NCBI GenBank assembly: GCA_030272155.1
Contig: CP126195.1
Span: 4,881,001-4,945,000, forward strand
Reading direction: 5' to 3'
DNA: 64,000 nucleotides
Origin: Tetradesmus obliquus
Lineage: Eukaryota > Chlorophyta > Chlorophyceae > Sphaeropleales > Scenedesmaceae
Positions 24,034 through 36,301 of the stretch are shown piece after piece; within the stretch, counting starts at the first letter, position 1, and each line of letters opens with the position of its first letter. The translations under genes and the position numbers were made by a program. The notes below the pieces were generated by a model. It made no database searches, was not told where the DNA came from, and saw only the letters and a list, made by a program, of their open reading frames with translations.

Positions 24034-24742
24034 ATGTCTAGCAGCTCGCCAGTTGCAGCTGCAGCTGCAGGCAATGGCAGCAGCCCCAGCATGCGGCGCA
24101 TAGCTCTGCTGAAGGGCCACACAGATGCGGTGGCTTGCCTCGCAGCAAAAGCAGACGGCTGCATACTGGCTTCAGGGGCAGAGGTGAGCAGCAGCATCAG
24201 CATCTGCTGCAGCTACTTTTGGCTTGTGTCACGGCAGCCCACATAGGAGAGCTTGGAGCTTTGTCCTGATAGGATAGTGCTCAGCACCACAAGTTGTAGG
24301 AAAGCTGCAGCAGGCTGCAGCAAGCAATTGTCACCATCATTTCTACATCATGTTTGCTCACGCACCGTGAGGTAACCTTACGTCTGCTGCAATATTTGCA
24401 GTACTGTTGCTGCGTATCACAGTTGTTGCAGTGCAGTGCGCCTGACCATGGACTTTCCTGTGCCTGTTATTCGCTGGTACCTGCCTTGCAGGATGGTGCA
24501 CTCTGCCTGCATTCGCTACTGAGCTGGCAGCTGCTTGCCAAGGCGCAACTCTCAGACAGCGACGCTGTGGCAGCAGTTGCATTCCACCCTGCAACACACC
24601 CCAGCAGCAGCAGCAGCAGCAGCAGTGGCGGGCACAGCCTGGTGCTGTTTGCTGCTGCAGGGCGGGAGCTGCAGCAGCTAGTAGTAACCGTGCCTGCTGG
24701 CTGGCAGGACCAGCAGCAGCCCAGCAGCAGCATTGACCCTCA

Positions 24743-24787
<45 letters not shown>

Positions 24788-25584
24788 TAGCAGCGTGCAG
24801 GAAGGCAAGCCTCCAGCAGAGCAGCAGCAGCAGCTAGAGCTGCAGGTTGTTGCAAGGCAGCTGGTGTCACTGGATGACATCAGTGCACTGGCTGTCAACC
24901 ACCAGGGGACCTACCTGGCAGCAGCAGACGACACAGGTGCGCTGCAGTGTGAACTTCAAAACCTGGGCATGCCTGGGACTGTGAGCTTCCTAGCATGTAC
25001 ACTTCTGGGACCGTAAAGTTTGGACAAGTCGTCAAGAAAGCTAAGTCGTCAAAGCATTATGCATGCTGCACATGGCAAAGAAGCAAGCGCCTCCCCTCTG
25101 CAGCTGCTGCAGGTCCAAGGTACAACCGCAACAGCGTCGTTGCGCTGTCTGTGTTTGCTGATGCATCCCCCATCTCCGCAGTGGCACTCACAGCTGCTGC
25201 TGCTGCTGCTGCTGCTGCCTTTGATCCGTGCAGGCGACATCAACCTGTTTGACCTATCAAAGCTGCAGCTGCAGCTCCACAAGCAGCCGCAGCTGCAGCC
25301 AGTGCGCTGCATCAAGGCAGCACACGAGCCACTCGCATCCGCGGTGTGTTTTAGGCGCCATAAGCCCTGGCAGCTGCTGTCAGCTGGGCTAGACAGCAGA
25401 GTGGCCTGCTGGGACTTCAGCAGATCACGCAAGTGCTGCGCTGCTTGGAATATGATAGAAATGACACCCGGCAATAACAGCAGTGACTGCAAGGGCGCGG
25501 CAGCAGCAGCAGCAGCAGACGAAGACGCAGCACGTGGGCAGATGTGGAACCCACCAATGGTACATGCTATGGCAGTACCACTAG

Positions 25585-25644
<60 letters not shown>

Positions 25645-25982
25645 TGCAGGCCAGCTTGCAGCAGTTGCCGCGGCTTGAAGCAGCGCCTACTCTGCTAAAG
25701 CGCATTGCAGCAGTGGCTAGGGGCGATGGCATCGTCGCTGTCTTTGACGCTGACGGGCATTCAAAGCCAATTACTTCCGCAGCCAACAGCAACAGCCGAG
25801 TGGCCAGTGCTGCTGCTGCTGGTGAAGGCGTGGCTAATGGCAGCAGCAGCACGCGGAGCACGTCGCAACCAAGCAAAGCTACAAAGAAGGGCAGCAGCAA
25901 GTCACTCAAGGCACTAGCAGCACAGCAGCCTCTAACAGTGCACAAGATGCCTGCAGCATCACCAGCTGCTGAGAGCCCTTCT

Positions 25983-26016
<34 letters not shown>

Positions 26017-26202
26017 TGCAGGTTAACCAGCAGCAGCCGCTGCAGCTGCAGCAAGGGTTCAGTGTGTGCTTAGGTCCTAGCCAGGGAGGCCACTCGCTGC
26101 CGGCGTCTGCAGTAGTGTTCTTGCCGTGGCGGGGCGGCTGCCGCTACTTGCTGAGTGGCGGGGAGGATGGCAGGCTGCTGCTGTGGGACTGGCAGGCAGC
26201 CA

Positions 26203-26256
<54 letters not shown>

Positions 26257-26630
26257 ACTGTGGCAGCTCACAAGGGCCCCTCAAGGCAGCTACTTCAGAG
26301 GCAGCAGCACAGGAGCATTCTGAAAGCAGTGGCAACAGCAGCGGCGGCGGCGCTGGTGTGCCAGGGACGCCAGACAGTGGGACGTCACCCGCAGCAGCAG
26401 TACCACAACAGGGCACACCTGCAGGTGATGCTGCTACAGCGGCTGCAGCATCTACAGCAGCAGCTGGTTCTGGATGCGCACAGAGCAGCCGTTGTTTGCT
26501 GGTAGATCGGCAGCACAAGCGCAAGGTAAATGCGCTGTGCTGTGTGCAGCAGGCTGCGGCGGGGCGCTGCTTGGTGGCAGTGGCAGACACGTCACGCACT
26601 GTGTCGGTGATGCTTATGCTGGGCCCTTGA
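24034..26630 (+). CDS. WDR53: WDR53-like WD40-repeat protein
   Basis: Exons 24034-24183, 24492-24936 and 25234-26630 join in phase to 663 residues. The WD blocks follow the order of animal WDR53: LKGHTDAV...LASGAEDG at residues 25-53, a SLDDISALAVN...LAAADDTG block, HEPLASAVCF...SAGLDSRVACWDF, then the family-typical WNPPMVHAMAV (about residue 301), FLPWRGG...LSGGEDGRLLLWDW (about 490-518) and a final VNALC...VAVADTSRTVSV strand. Human WDR53 is near 358 residues; the extra length here is low-complexity inserts (poly-Ala near 24750-24785 and 26206-26253, poly-Ser 25590-25641, poly-Gln near 25984-26016). WDR53 has been described as a substrate receptor for DDB1-CUL4 ubiquitin ligases; that role here is inference. 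The family call is mine from memory of motif order. Confidence 0.78.
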
Positions 26631-27695
26631 ATTTGAACTCATGGTGCTGCCTAAGGTGTGGGTGAATTGAACTAGTGACACAGGCTGTATGAGTTCTGCC
26701 TACACATTGCATAGCTGAGCTTATTGGTGTACTGCAGATTTGGAAGTACAGTATGTGCTTCAGTGCACTATGCTGGGACGCGGCAGCAACGGTGCACGCT
26801 TTGCAATTTTTGTGTCCTTCGTTTCACTCGTATGCTGTTGTTAGTGCTTTTGCTGCAGTCACTGCCACGATGGCCCACCGGGCGCATTGCGCAGCTCTCC
26901 AGCCCCGACTGTGTTGATTCCAGGTCCAATGGCCACCAGAGCCATGTCAAACTGGTTGAACCATTGCACGTCATGTTACTAAAGCAGTGGAACCAAGTCC
27001 TGGGCTGCTATCTACAACTTCACAGGTTCGCAATGCAGATCGCAGCGAAACTCACCGAGACCGAGAAAGGTTGACCGAAGCAGAAGGTCGAACGCAACCA
27101 GCAAACAAGACAAGCATTCTCAGCGTTTGCGTTGTCTACCAATTGTATCGTTGTGGCTTGATGAAGCCCGCCAGGTAAACTCAGCCCAGCTGGCGCTCGC
27201 AGCAACGTCAGTTCTGAAGTCATAGCTATACATAAGGGCACCAAATGTGCGTAACAAAACTGAGTCAGTTTAACTGACGGGCGACGGCAAAGGGCTCTGC
27301 AATGTCTCGCTGGGCAGCTCCTTGTTGCACGACCAATTGATCTGTTCGGGGTTGCTGGACACGAATACTTTGTCATGTAGATGATTTTAAATGTAACACC
27401 AAGAGAAAATTTCTAAATGTTTCAGTGGCAATACGGGCGGTGGCGAGCTACAGGAAGCTGCGGCGACACTGTGGTTTTGATGTTGCACGTTCGGACGGCC
27501 GCTCTCTTGTCAGTACATGATCATGCGGTATATAGGCTTGGCATTTTCATGTCTAGCCAGTCAAAGCAATTACACGCACTTTCCTGCTGCCAGCTGCCAT
27601 CAAGTCAGTCAACAACACTTGCTCCCAAGTGACCAGGCAGACGCCTTACGATAAACGCTTCATCGATCACAGTATCTCAATCAAATACCTTCAAA
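26631..27695. other. Intergenic region
   Basis: About 1.1 kb between two plus-strand genes; 3' UTR of the WDR53-like gene and promoter of the next. No convincing exon. An AT-richer stretch at 27370-27420 is the only compositional change I noticed. Confidence 0.55.
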
Positions 27696-28997
27696 ATGAT
27701 GCGCGCGGCAACCTTTGCATTCCTGGCCCTGCTGTTCTGCGCTGCCAGCGCTTCCTGGGATAGCCTGGACAGCATGAACCTGCCCGCAGAGCTGGAGCCA
27801 GTGAACGAGGACATCATTCCTCGCCTGCTGCAGGAGGTGCTGGGCGATGCTGCTGTCCCGGGCGCATACGGGGTGAGTGCATCGGTGCTGCAAGCAGGCA
27901 GGCTGCTGATGGCGTTCTGCTAAGTAGCAATCAACAATTCAATCTATTAGACATTATTCGCGGTACCTGGGCTGGCGAATAGTGTCAGTCACCAGCAATA
28001 GCGCGCCATCACTGCCACCACATGTTGGAAGCCCAGCACTGTTCATTGTGCAGCAAGCGACGCGCCTGCAGTACCAGCTCTGCATTGTGTTACGCGAATC
28101 ACGATGTTTTCATGTTATTTAGGGCCTGGCCTGTTACCTACAGCTGCTCTTCAACGAAAGTCTTCTGCAGCAGTGCCATGCACCATCTTACACTGACTCC
28201 CTGCGTCCCACATTGACTGCTCTGACTGCACCATGCAGGCTGTTGCACCAGCAGCAGCAACTGTGGAAAAGGCGACCCCTGCCGCTGCCACCCCTGTTGA
28301 GGCCCCTTTGACAACTACCACTCCCGCAGCTGAGCCCACCACTCCCGCAGAAACCCCTGCTGCAGCACCTGCAGTGGCAACCCCCACACCTGCAGAGACC
28401 CCCGCCACCACCACCACATCTGTTGAGACCCCCGTCACCACTGTGGTGCAGCCAACACAGCAGACCGTGGTGGAGGCCCCTACCCCCGAGCCTGCAGTTG
28501 CCACTCCCGCAGAGACCACCCCAGCCCCCTCCACCACTGAGACCACCACCACCGTCACCACCACCACAACCACCGACGCTGCTGCTCCTGCAAGCGTGGC
28601 TGTCATCCCTGCAGAGGCATCTGTGTGCCCAGCCGGCTCCAAGCGTGCAGACTACAGCTCTGGCACTATGTTCTGCGTGTTGGCAGCTCAGGGAGATGCC
28701 AAGGGTGAGCTGCACATCTCGAACGGAGCGGGCAAGGCCATTCCCTCCGGCAACTCCTGCTTCGCTGCACCCTGCGCCGCACCCAGCAGCAGCAGCAGCA
28801 GCAGCATGGGCCGCAAGATGCTGAGGTGGCTGCATGCCACTGAGTCAGCACAGGCAGCACAGCGTGCAGAGTTCCTGCCCTTCCTGCTTGCCATTGCACG
28901 CGCAGTGCAGCCTGTGCAGATGGATACTGCTGCTACACTGGCACACTCCAAGTGCTTCTATGTGTGCGAGGCAGAGGCGAACAGCATGGGACACTAA
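27696..28997 (+). CDS. Secreted Thr/Pro/Ala-rich (mucin-like) protein
   Basis: Two exons, 27696-27872 and 28239-28997, joined in phase (TACGGG|GTGAGT ... GCAG|GCTGTT) to 311 residues. The N-terminus MMRAATFAFLALLFCAASAS is a textbook signal peptide. A short acidic/amphipathic segment (PVNEDIIPRLLQEVLGDA) follows, then about 110 residues of PAETPAA / TTTTTT repeats suited to dense O-glycosylation. The C-terminal third is globular-looking with cysteines (VCPAGSKR, FCVLAAQGD, CFAAPCAAP, CFYVCEAE) and could be a small disulfide-bonded domain. Third positions are strongly G/C, as in a highly expressed algal gene. I do not recognise the family; an extracellular role is inferred from the signal peptide and mucin-like spacer. 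Confidence 0.8.
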
Positions 28998-31636
28998 GGT
29001 GTTTGATTGCGGCTGATGCCTGATTAGTTGTTCAGCAGTACGCTGTTGTTGAACGATAGTGCAAGTAGTAGAGATTGAACCGGCTGCCTTGTTTTACAGG
29101 CAGGTTAGACGCAGCTGGTCATAGCTGATGCACAAGCATTTGGTAGCTGGCGGCATGCTGCTGCTGCAACAGCAGCGGCTGCTGTGATGTGGCAGTAGCA
29201 CTGCACTGCCTCATGTGCATCCTCCAGCTCATTGGTGCTGTTGACAGTTGAACCACGACGTGTAGCAGCCAGCCAGCTGCAGTCACACAAACTTATTGCT
29301 GTACAGCTGAATGTATGGGGCTTGCTGTGTGTCAGCAGCAAAGCCAAGCAAAACATGGCATGGAGATGCTGATGCGACCCGCTTTGCTAAGGATGATGAT
29401 TATCCGATGACGCAGTGAGAGAATTAGGCAGCAGTTGCTACGCATGCTACAGCATGTGCCTGGCCAGCTTCAAGCTGCGTATGTGCGAGCGTCACTTGCA
29501 CAGCAGTTGGAGTTGGGTGTGCGTGTGGGAAGGGCCACAGCTTCATTCGTAACGCTTTAATGCATGGCCACAGCCATGCAAGTAGTCCATTCGCTTGTGT
29601 GTCAGCTGTCAGTGAAGGTCAATGGTGTCTGAGACAGCGGCACGTACGCTGCATGCAGTTGGCATTGTGAGCCAGCACAGAATTATTGTGTGGTTGAGTC
29701 ATCACACGCATGCTGTGCATGTTCTATCATTCTGTCAAGTTGCTGATCAAACTGCCTAAGCACCAAGTGGTAGGCAATGTCTGTGCAGCAGCTTTCCAGT
29801 GAAACACAACCGGTACTACGTGTGTGTAGCGCTGCTAGTTGCAGTGCTGATGCTTTGTGTGCAAGGCTTTGTAGGTCCAGCAGTGAGACAGGTAGGCAGC
29901 AGCATAGGCCTGTGCTATTGGTGTCTGGAGCGCTTCCTGTTATGCAGCTGTTTGTGTGCAATGCAACCTCAGCAGCCAACTTGGCTGCCTTGGTAGACAT
30001 GCATGAGCAACGCCGTTGCGCTAGCAGCAGAACAGTCAGTAGTGGATTTGCAGTGGTGTGCTGTTCAGCTGCTCCTTGTACATGCAGAAGTCATGATAAA
30101 GCAAGCATCATGCTGTTTCAGTCAGCGCCCATGCATTTTCGTTGCATTATGCTGCAATGATGGCACGAGGCAGTGCTTGGCACTTCTGTTCAAGCAGTGC
30201 TGGAGCCGGTGCAGTGCTGTTGTCTTGCCCCTGGGACAGCCAGAGCGGCTGCGTACTGCACATGCACGTTATCACCCTTGAATACTGTAGTGCACAGCCG
30301 TTATGACGACTCTGGCAGTGCAGCCTAGCGTTGCAGCGTTCTGTGGCATATGTTGCCTTGGCAGAGATGAAACGCTTGTCGATACAGGTGCAGTTGCACT
30401 GTGCAGTCTGGCAGCACAGCATGGGCATGAGTGCATTGATGTAATACACTTCAACGTCTGTACAGCACGGCATAGAGGAGATGACGCACTGTTGCAGTGT
30501 GCTTGCAAGCACTGATGTCATCTTGCCAAGATCTTGCCGAGTTGGGACGCACTGCGGCAGCCCTAGTCCTCTAGCTAGCACGCGACATGCTCCACCCTGC
30601 TTCCTCCCATATGTTACTAGAGAACCAACCTTGTTCTACTACCAAGATGATCGGACAGCCATGGTAGAATGTTCAAGTGCATTGATTACCAGCAGGCATA
30701 CTCGCTTCTAAAGGCTTCACAGGTGGTAGGCATAGCGCTGTTGAAGTTGGTTGTTGCTCAAGCCAGATCACGCGCACCACCTGCTGCTAAAGGCCGCCTT
30801 TAGCAGCAGGTGGTGCGCGTGATCTGGCTTGAGTAACAACCAACTTCAACAGCGCTATGCCTACCACCTGTGAAGCCTTTAGAAGCGAGTATGCCTGCTG
30901 GTAATCAAGACACCCTAAGCTGCGGCAGCACTGCATGTGTGAATGCAAATCTCAGTCGCTGACAACACCAGCATCAAGACACCCTAAGAAAGATGCATTG
31001 GACACCACAGTAACAGCATGCGACATGGACAACTCTTGAGCCCTTGTGGTTGGTGCACAGGTCCGCCTAACTGAACCCAAGCCGCTTGGGTTATTGCGGC
31101 AATAAAAACCTGTGTACACCTGCTTGCTACTAGCTACGACAATGCTGACTCAGCTTCCTGGCAGCCACACGAGCTGCTCTGCACACGCTCCGGTCAGAGA
31201 AGCCACAATCTACTTGTAAGGCTTCGCTCTACTAGCAGAGTTGGAAGGTGCACTATTGCAATGCCCCAGATCAAACGGCCGTGGCTGCACACACCCCAAA
31301 AAGTGTATGCACGCTCCATACACTGCAGCACTGCGATGGCAGAGCGCTCGGTGCAGGGCTTGCAATGCCTGGTCGGCATGCAGGCACCCCGTGCAGTGTA
31401 CATGGAACTCAAATCTTGCAAATGACAGACACTCCCCTCAGAAGGAGGGGCACATGCTGCAAGCTGCTTCTCCCTGATCAGTGCTGCCATTGCCTGAGCA
31501 GCGCATAACTCGCAAGTCTTCATCACCAACAAACCAGGTGCTGCCTTGCTGCTACTGTTGCTGCTGCTGCTGCTGCAGCAGCAACCATCAGCAGACGGCT
31601 CAAGAGCTGGAGCTGAACTGCTGCCTAGCCCTGCAC
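28998..31636. other. Gene-poor region containing a long palindrome
   Basis: 2.6 kb between convergent genes (secreted protein + and gamma-glutamyl hydrolase -). Open frames are short and have no exon-like composition. The notable structure is the inverted repeat at 30682-30908, listed separately. Confidence 0.6.
30682..30908. repeat. Near-perfect 227-bp palindrome (113-bp arms, 1-nt spacer)
   Basis: Left arm 30682-30794, right arm 30796-30908. Reading base by base I find one mismatch (G/A near 30750) and a single C between the arms. If transcribed it would fold into a ~113-bp hairpin with essentially no loop. A 16-bp direct repeat (ATCAAGACACCCTAAG) starts at the right edge (30904) and recurs at 30973. 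No terminal repeat or coding content suggests an autonomous transposon. Confidence 0.95.
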
Positions 31637-34600
31637 TCACAACTCCGCAGCCGCCGCCCCGCGAGCACCCGCCAGCTCCTGTACGCGCTGCGCAACCCGC
31701 GCAGCAGCAGCAGCGCCACTCCCCGCCTGGCCAGCAGCCTTGCTGCTGCTGCTGCTCACTGCCTTCCTCCTGGCATCGGGTGCAATGGAGTCCAGCCAGT
31801 GGCGGCCTGCCAGCTCTGCTCTGTCTGCAAGCAGGTCGCTGTAGTTGCGCCAGCTGGGGAACACGTAGGCCTGCTCCGCCCACACAGGGTCCTGCAAAGG
31901 AGCCAACACAGCAGCCCAGGCAGTGTGCAGACGATACAACCTCATTGTAAGAGATGAGCACCGCGCTGATGTGGGTGTTATTTCTGCTATCACAGGCCAG
32001 GTGGATGTGTCACAGGGTCGTGTTGCTGCTGTACGGTGTGGAGTGTTGTGTTGTGTCGATGCTGCGTCAGATGCATGTACAGGCATGCACTTGCATCCCA
32101 TCGCAACATCTAGATTTCCAGCCGTACGCTGGCAAACATGGAGCGCTGTGTTTTATAACAGTCATATAACACTCACGTCCTCGTGGATGTGGCGGCCGCT
32201 GAAGGCCAGCTTGTCATTATAGATGATCCAGATGTCCTCGTCAACAACGTCGTTGAAGCTGGTGTAGCTGCGGCGCGTCTCGTTCACGTAAAAGCGCACC
32301 GTCTGCAGCCGGGGCACGAGGAAGGCAAGAGATGGAAGCTTTGCAGCAGCGCAACACGCATGGAGAGCAGCAGGTGCGTAACGAGGAGGATGGAAACAAG
32401 GGAGCATACCCATAGCAGCTGAGGCACGTGGGTGGGGCTATGCAGGAATTGGCATTAAGAAGCAGATAAAGCAGAGATGAGAACAATCACAAGGTGCAGA
32501 GCGCACAAAGCAGGCTGCTGCATGGGCGGCATACTCACCTGGTGGGTGATCTCCGAGGCCCAGTAGCCGTGCGGGATGTTCTTGTGCTTGGTCCACTCAA
32601 AGGTGTTCTTCTCAGGGTGCCACTGCAGCCCCAGGATAGGGTACTCCTTGGCTTCCACAGTGCTGATGTACACCTGCAGCACAGATGAATCAAGGGTAAC
32701 TGAAGTCACAGCCGCTTGTGCCAAGCATCTAAGTGTTGGCTTCCATGATGGGCTGCTCCTTGGCCTCCACAGTGCTGATGTACACCTGCAGCAGCACGGG
32801 GGCAACCATGACCAGTGTGATTAGCACTGCTGAACTCGAGTTTTTGACATTCAAAGGCGGCAGCAGGTAGGAGCATGCGAAGAAGCACAGCACCTCACCC
32901 TGCCGTCCTGTTGCTTTCACCGGCTGCAGCCTTCAAACCGCTGCGCAACCCGGACCCAACAGAAAGAACACAAATCAACACATGCTCCTTCAAGGCATAC
33001 GTTATGCCCTTGTTCTAATCAACGGACCCACATATGCTACACCTACAATGTGCATCACAACAGTTTTGCTAAGTCCGCACTGGTACATAACCTTGCTTCC
33101 TTGTGCAGAAGAGACATGCCATGAAGTTACACATGTCAACACACACACATACACACCCCACCTTGCCCTCCTTGTCCAGGCTGAGTGTGAGCGGGTTCAT
33201 GAAGGCAGCCAGCTCCTTGCTCTGGTAGAAGTCCTTCAGGCTCACGCCGCTGCTGTGGCTCTCACGAGTCAGCGGCGTCTGCGCCAGCAGCCACAACACA
33301 GCACGACCTGAAGCACATGTGATGCACCTGAGGTGGCAACGCATAGTGCTAGATCGCCAGGAGGGATGTACATGTACTGCATGGTGTGCAGCAGTGCAGC
33401 GGCCATGTGTTTGCACTATGAATGTCAACCGCAACTGCACATGTGACAAAGCAACTGCAGCTGGAGTAACCTTGCAAATCAATATACACCAATGTTTACC
33501 TATCGCAAAGTACAAGCACGTAAGAAGGCAAACAGCCGCAGCTGCTGATTGTTACAGACGCACCTGCAGCACATCAAACACAAGGTCCAGGTCCCAGGAC
33601 TGGAAGAAGCGGGAGTCTGGTGCATCAGCGGTGAAGTACAGCTGTGCTGCCATGCCATCGCTGCTGTATGGCTTGAGGATGTCGTGGTTACCTGCAGCAG
33701 TAAAAGGCAGTATAGGGCACTACAGTTGCCACACAATTTCAACAGCTTGCTCAGCTGGCTGTTTGCTGCTGTAAGACTTGATGGCATGATTGCCTGCAAA
33801 CACAGAAGCCGTACCCTGCAGCTGGCCGGCAGCATGACAAAAGAGGCTGAAAGTTTGCAAGCCATCACGGGACAGCAGCACACGAGGTGGTTGTGTCGGT
33901 TGAACAAACACGCTGCCACTTGCTTGACACACTTGTGCCTGTAACTTTGAAGGCACTTCTGCTAGTTGCCGGCTGACGGATGGCTGTTGCAGATAAGATG
34001 GTGATGCCATTGCACACGCATCCACGCCAGAGGCGCACGTTTGCAGGAACTCTGCTGCTGCTCTGTGTGCCGCTGCAATGGCTGCAGTCTCCGCTGCCAA
34101 AACTCAAACTTAACCTCTGCTGCTGGTAGCAGTGCTGAAAGCGACCCCTCAAAGCAACCCCTTGACCCCCTGGCACCCGCTGCGGCTGCTGGTCAACACA
34201 TCTATGCGCAGCCGCACCTGCTGCACAGCTGCGCCAAGAACATATCCATGCGCAGCCGCACCTGCCGCACAGCTGCGGTACACAACACGCCCGCACCGCC
34301 GCACCTGCTGTGAGCACCATCAGCGTTTCAAAGCCCAAACAGATGCCCATCACAGGAAACACGTTGCCGGCGTCATTGCTGCGCAGCGCAAAGTCCAGCA
34401 CGCGCGCTGCGGTGTCGAAAAAGTCATGCCCTGGCCGCAGGTTTGCGGCACCTCCAGGGATGAGGAATCCATTCAAGCGGCCGAGCAGACCCTCCAGCTG
34501 CAGGCAGGGTACGTGTGCAGCGCAGGGGAGGGTGGTTTGTTAGCAAACATGGGCGGTGGCAGGGTTTGAGGGGCTTTGCAGCTGCTGCGGGGGGGTGTCT

Positions 34601-35034
34601 TGCACTGCTGTGTTGATGCAAGAAGCGGGTGGGATGTATAAACAGCAGGGTTGGCATGGTGTAAAAAAGCCGTGTTTTGGCGGCAGGTTTGCGGCACCCC
34701 CAGGGATGAGGAATCCATTCAAGCGGCCGAGCAGACCTTCAAGCTGCAGGTGTTGATGGATACATTGCATTTGGCATGTGGCAAGCATGGGTGTGAGTGG
34801 GTGATTGGGGGTTGTTTGATTGGCAAGGGCAGGCGGCGGCAGGGTATGGAGGGCATTGCAGCTGACACAGGGCAGGTGGTATGTGTTGCTGCTGTGAATG
34901 CAAGCATACTGGTGTGACGTATGCGCTGCTGCAGTGCGGGTTTGGCGGTGAAGTGGTAACTGCATCCTTACACTGCAGCCGTAAGGCTTTGCAGTCAAAC
35001 AGCACCACTGCTGGTGCTACCCCTGCTGTGCAAC

Positions 35035-35084
<50 letters not shown>

Positions 35085-35531
35085 TGTAGCGGTTGTGCTG
35101 CAAGCAGATGTGGTTGACCACATGTGCTGGTGAGAGGGCTGTGCACGTACTACTAGCTATGAACTGTAAACCGATTCATCCAACTGAAGATTTCAGGACA
35201 AGCATCCCTGCTACTGCCTGTATGTCACTTTGCAAGCAGCAGCATCACTTACCACATCAGGTGGAGTGTCAGCCAGGACAGGCACCACTCGCGCCCCTCC
35301 AGCCTCGACGAACTTCACGTACGAAGCTGCAATGTATGTTCCATCTTTAGGGACGAACTTGTCTTCCTCTAAGCCCGCTTGCGTAAGGATTCCGATGATG
35401 GGCCTGTTGTTTAACTTGCTGCTGTCAATCGGAGCTGCTATGGCGGAGTGCTGGCTCCCGAGCCTGATGGCAGTGGCCCATTGGAGGCTAGAAGCAATCA
35501 GAAGCGCGTGCAGAGCGGCATACAGGGCCAT
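31637..35531 (-). CDS. GGH: Gamma-glutamyl hydrolase (folate polyglutamate hydrolase, peptidase C26)
   Basis: Seven exons on the minus strand: 35531-35253, 34497-34305, 33691-33564, 33278-33162, 32673-32539, 32302-32177 and 31891-31637. They join in phase to 410 residues. The enzyme removes gamma-linked glutamates from folylpolyglutamates in the vacuole or outside the cell. Residues 1-21 form a signal peptide ([20 protein letters not shown]). Family motifs follow in order: [39 protein letters not shown], the nucleophile loop GICLGFE with Cys at about 146, and QWHPEK with the catalytic His at about 258, then the IPHGYWA and FYVNETRR segments. The Ala/Ser-rich last ~45 residues are extra relative to animal and plant enzymes. 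Introns carry echoes of exon 2 and exon 5 starts (separate entries). Confidence 0.92.
32753..32794 (-). repeat. Echo of GGH exon 5 start with acceptor
   Basis: About 41 bp matching 32642-32682, offset about 112 bp, with about three mismatches. It preserves GCAG|GTGTACATCAGCACTG and reads [12 protein letters not shown] versus [12 protein letters not shown]. It lies in the intron upstream of the real exon and lacks the catalytic QWHPEK that follows in the real copy. Confidence 0.9.
34203..34277 (+). repeat. 44-bp-period direct repeat in GGH intron 2
   Basis: ATGCGCAGCCGCACCTG followed by C(T/C)GCACAGCTGCG occurs at about 34203-34233 and 34247-34277, next to the donor of exon 2. Confidence 0.8.
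34664..34748 (-). repeat. Echo of GGH exon 2 start with acceptor
   Basis: About 85 bp matching 34420-34505, offset about 246 bp. It copies the acceptor and the codons for [20 protein letters not shown] almost unchanged, then diverges. It lies in the intron just upstream of the real exon and keeps a usable CTGCAG acceptor and open frame for about 40 codons, but lacks the Cys nucleophile loop. Confidence 0.9.
35038..35082 (+). repeat. (CTG)n run in GGH intron 1
   Basis: About 15 uninterrupted CTG units on the plus strand (CAG in the gene's sense), within the intron between exons 35531-35253 and 34497-34305. Confidence 0.95.
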
Positions 35532-36301
35532 GGCTGATCACGCCCACCAACCAGCAACGTGAAAAGATTCCCAGCCAACTGGCTACAGCAAATTGAATGC
35601 AAGAAGCGCTTTTGTAATGTTGACTTATAACGATTTGGTTATGTTGAGCAGCATGCGCAGGCTTTGTGACGGGCTAACCAGACACTCTGCCTCGCAAAAC
35701 ATCGACCGCCAACCAACAGACAGTAAGAAGGCCACGAACAGATACACATTTTCATACCTGAAACATCAGTCACCACAACTGCAGCTGCAACTGCCAAATC
35801 GGTCGTGAGAACGAATCCTTGCTGTCCTGCAGCAGTACACACATGGGCCCCACGCCTATGCTTTCTGAATCTCGCAAAGATACCGACCCACACCCCACCG
35901 TTGAAACGGCCTAGGCCCAAGATTCCGAGACTACGAAACCCTCAGCAACAGACCACTGCTTCTTGACCCAGCACATATGTGTCCGATGTATGACACGTTG
36001 CAAGTCTCAGGTCTTTGCAGCAGCACCACAACAGTGGCTACCACGACAGACGAAGCTGGCAGCTGCCAACAGCATCTGCTGCCCTGCTGTACTGCTGCCA
36101 ACCGCGTGCGCTGACATGCTGGTGATGCATAGTGCAAGCTGCCGTTTTGCGCGTGCATATCCTCACAATTTAAACCTCACAACAAAGTAAATAATCCTCC
36201 ACGGCTGCAGCTGTGCACAACCCCGTGAAGTAGCGACAGCTGTTGGCCCCACCATGTGCTAGCACTACAGCTGCCGATGCAAATCTATACTTCCAATACT
36301 T
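35532..36301. other. Spacer between GGH and the dehydrogenase gene
   Basis: About 770 bp: promoter side of the minus-strand hydrolase and 3' side of the next minus-strand gene. No exon seen. Confidence 0.5.

Noticed and set aside
25049..25945. 298-codon minus-strand frame over the WDR53-like gene
   Set aside because: Poly-Leu/Ser shadow of CAG runs; the plus strand carries the WD motifs.
28151..28835. Val/Gly-rich minus-strand frames over the secreted protein
   Set aside because: Complement of the Thr/Pro/Ala repeats; no independent start context or splice logic.
29683..30000. 105-codon minus-strand frame in the gene-poor region
   Set aside because: Composition is not extreme, but there is no motif, neighbour or splice evidence; a chance frame is likelier.
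30682..30988. Transposon interpretation of the palindrome
   Set aside because: No coding content and no flanking target-site duplication at both ends; the 16-bp direct repeat begins inside the right edge and recurs on one side only.
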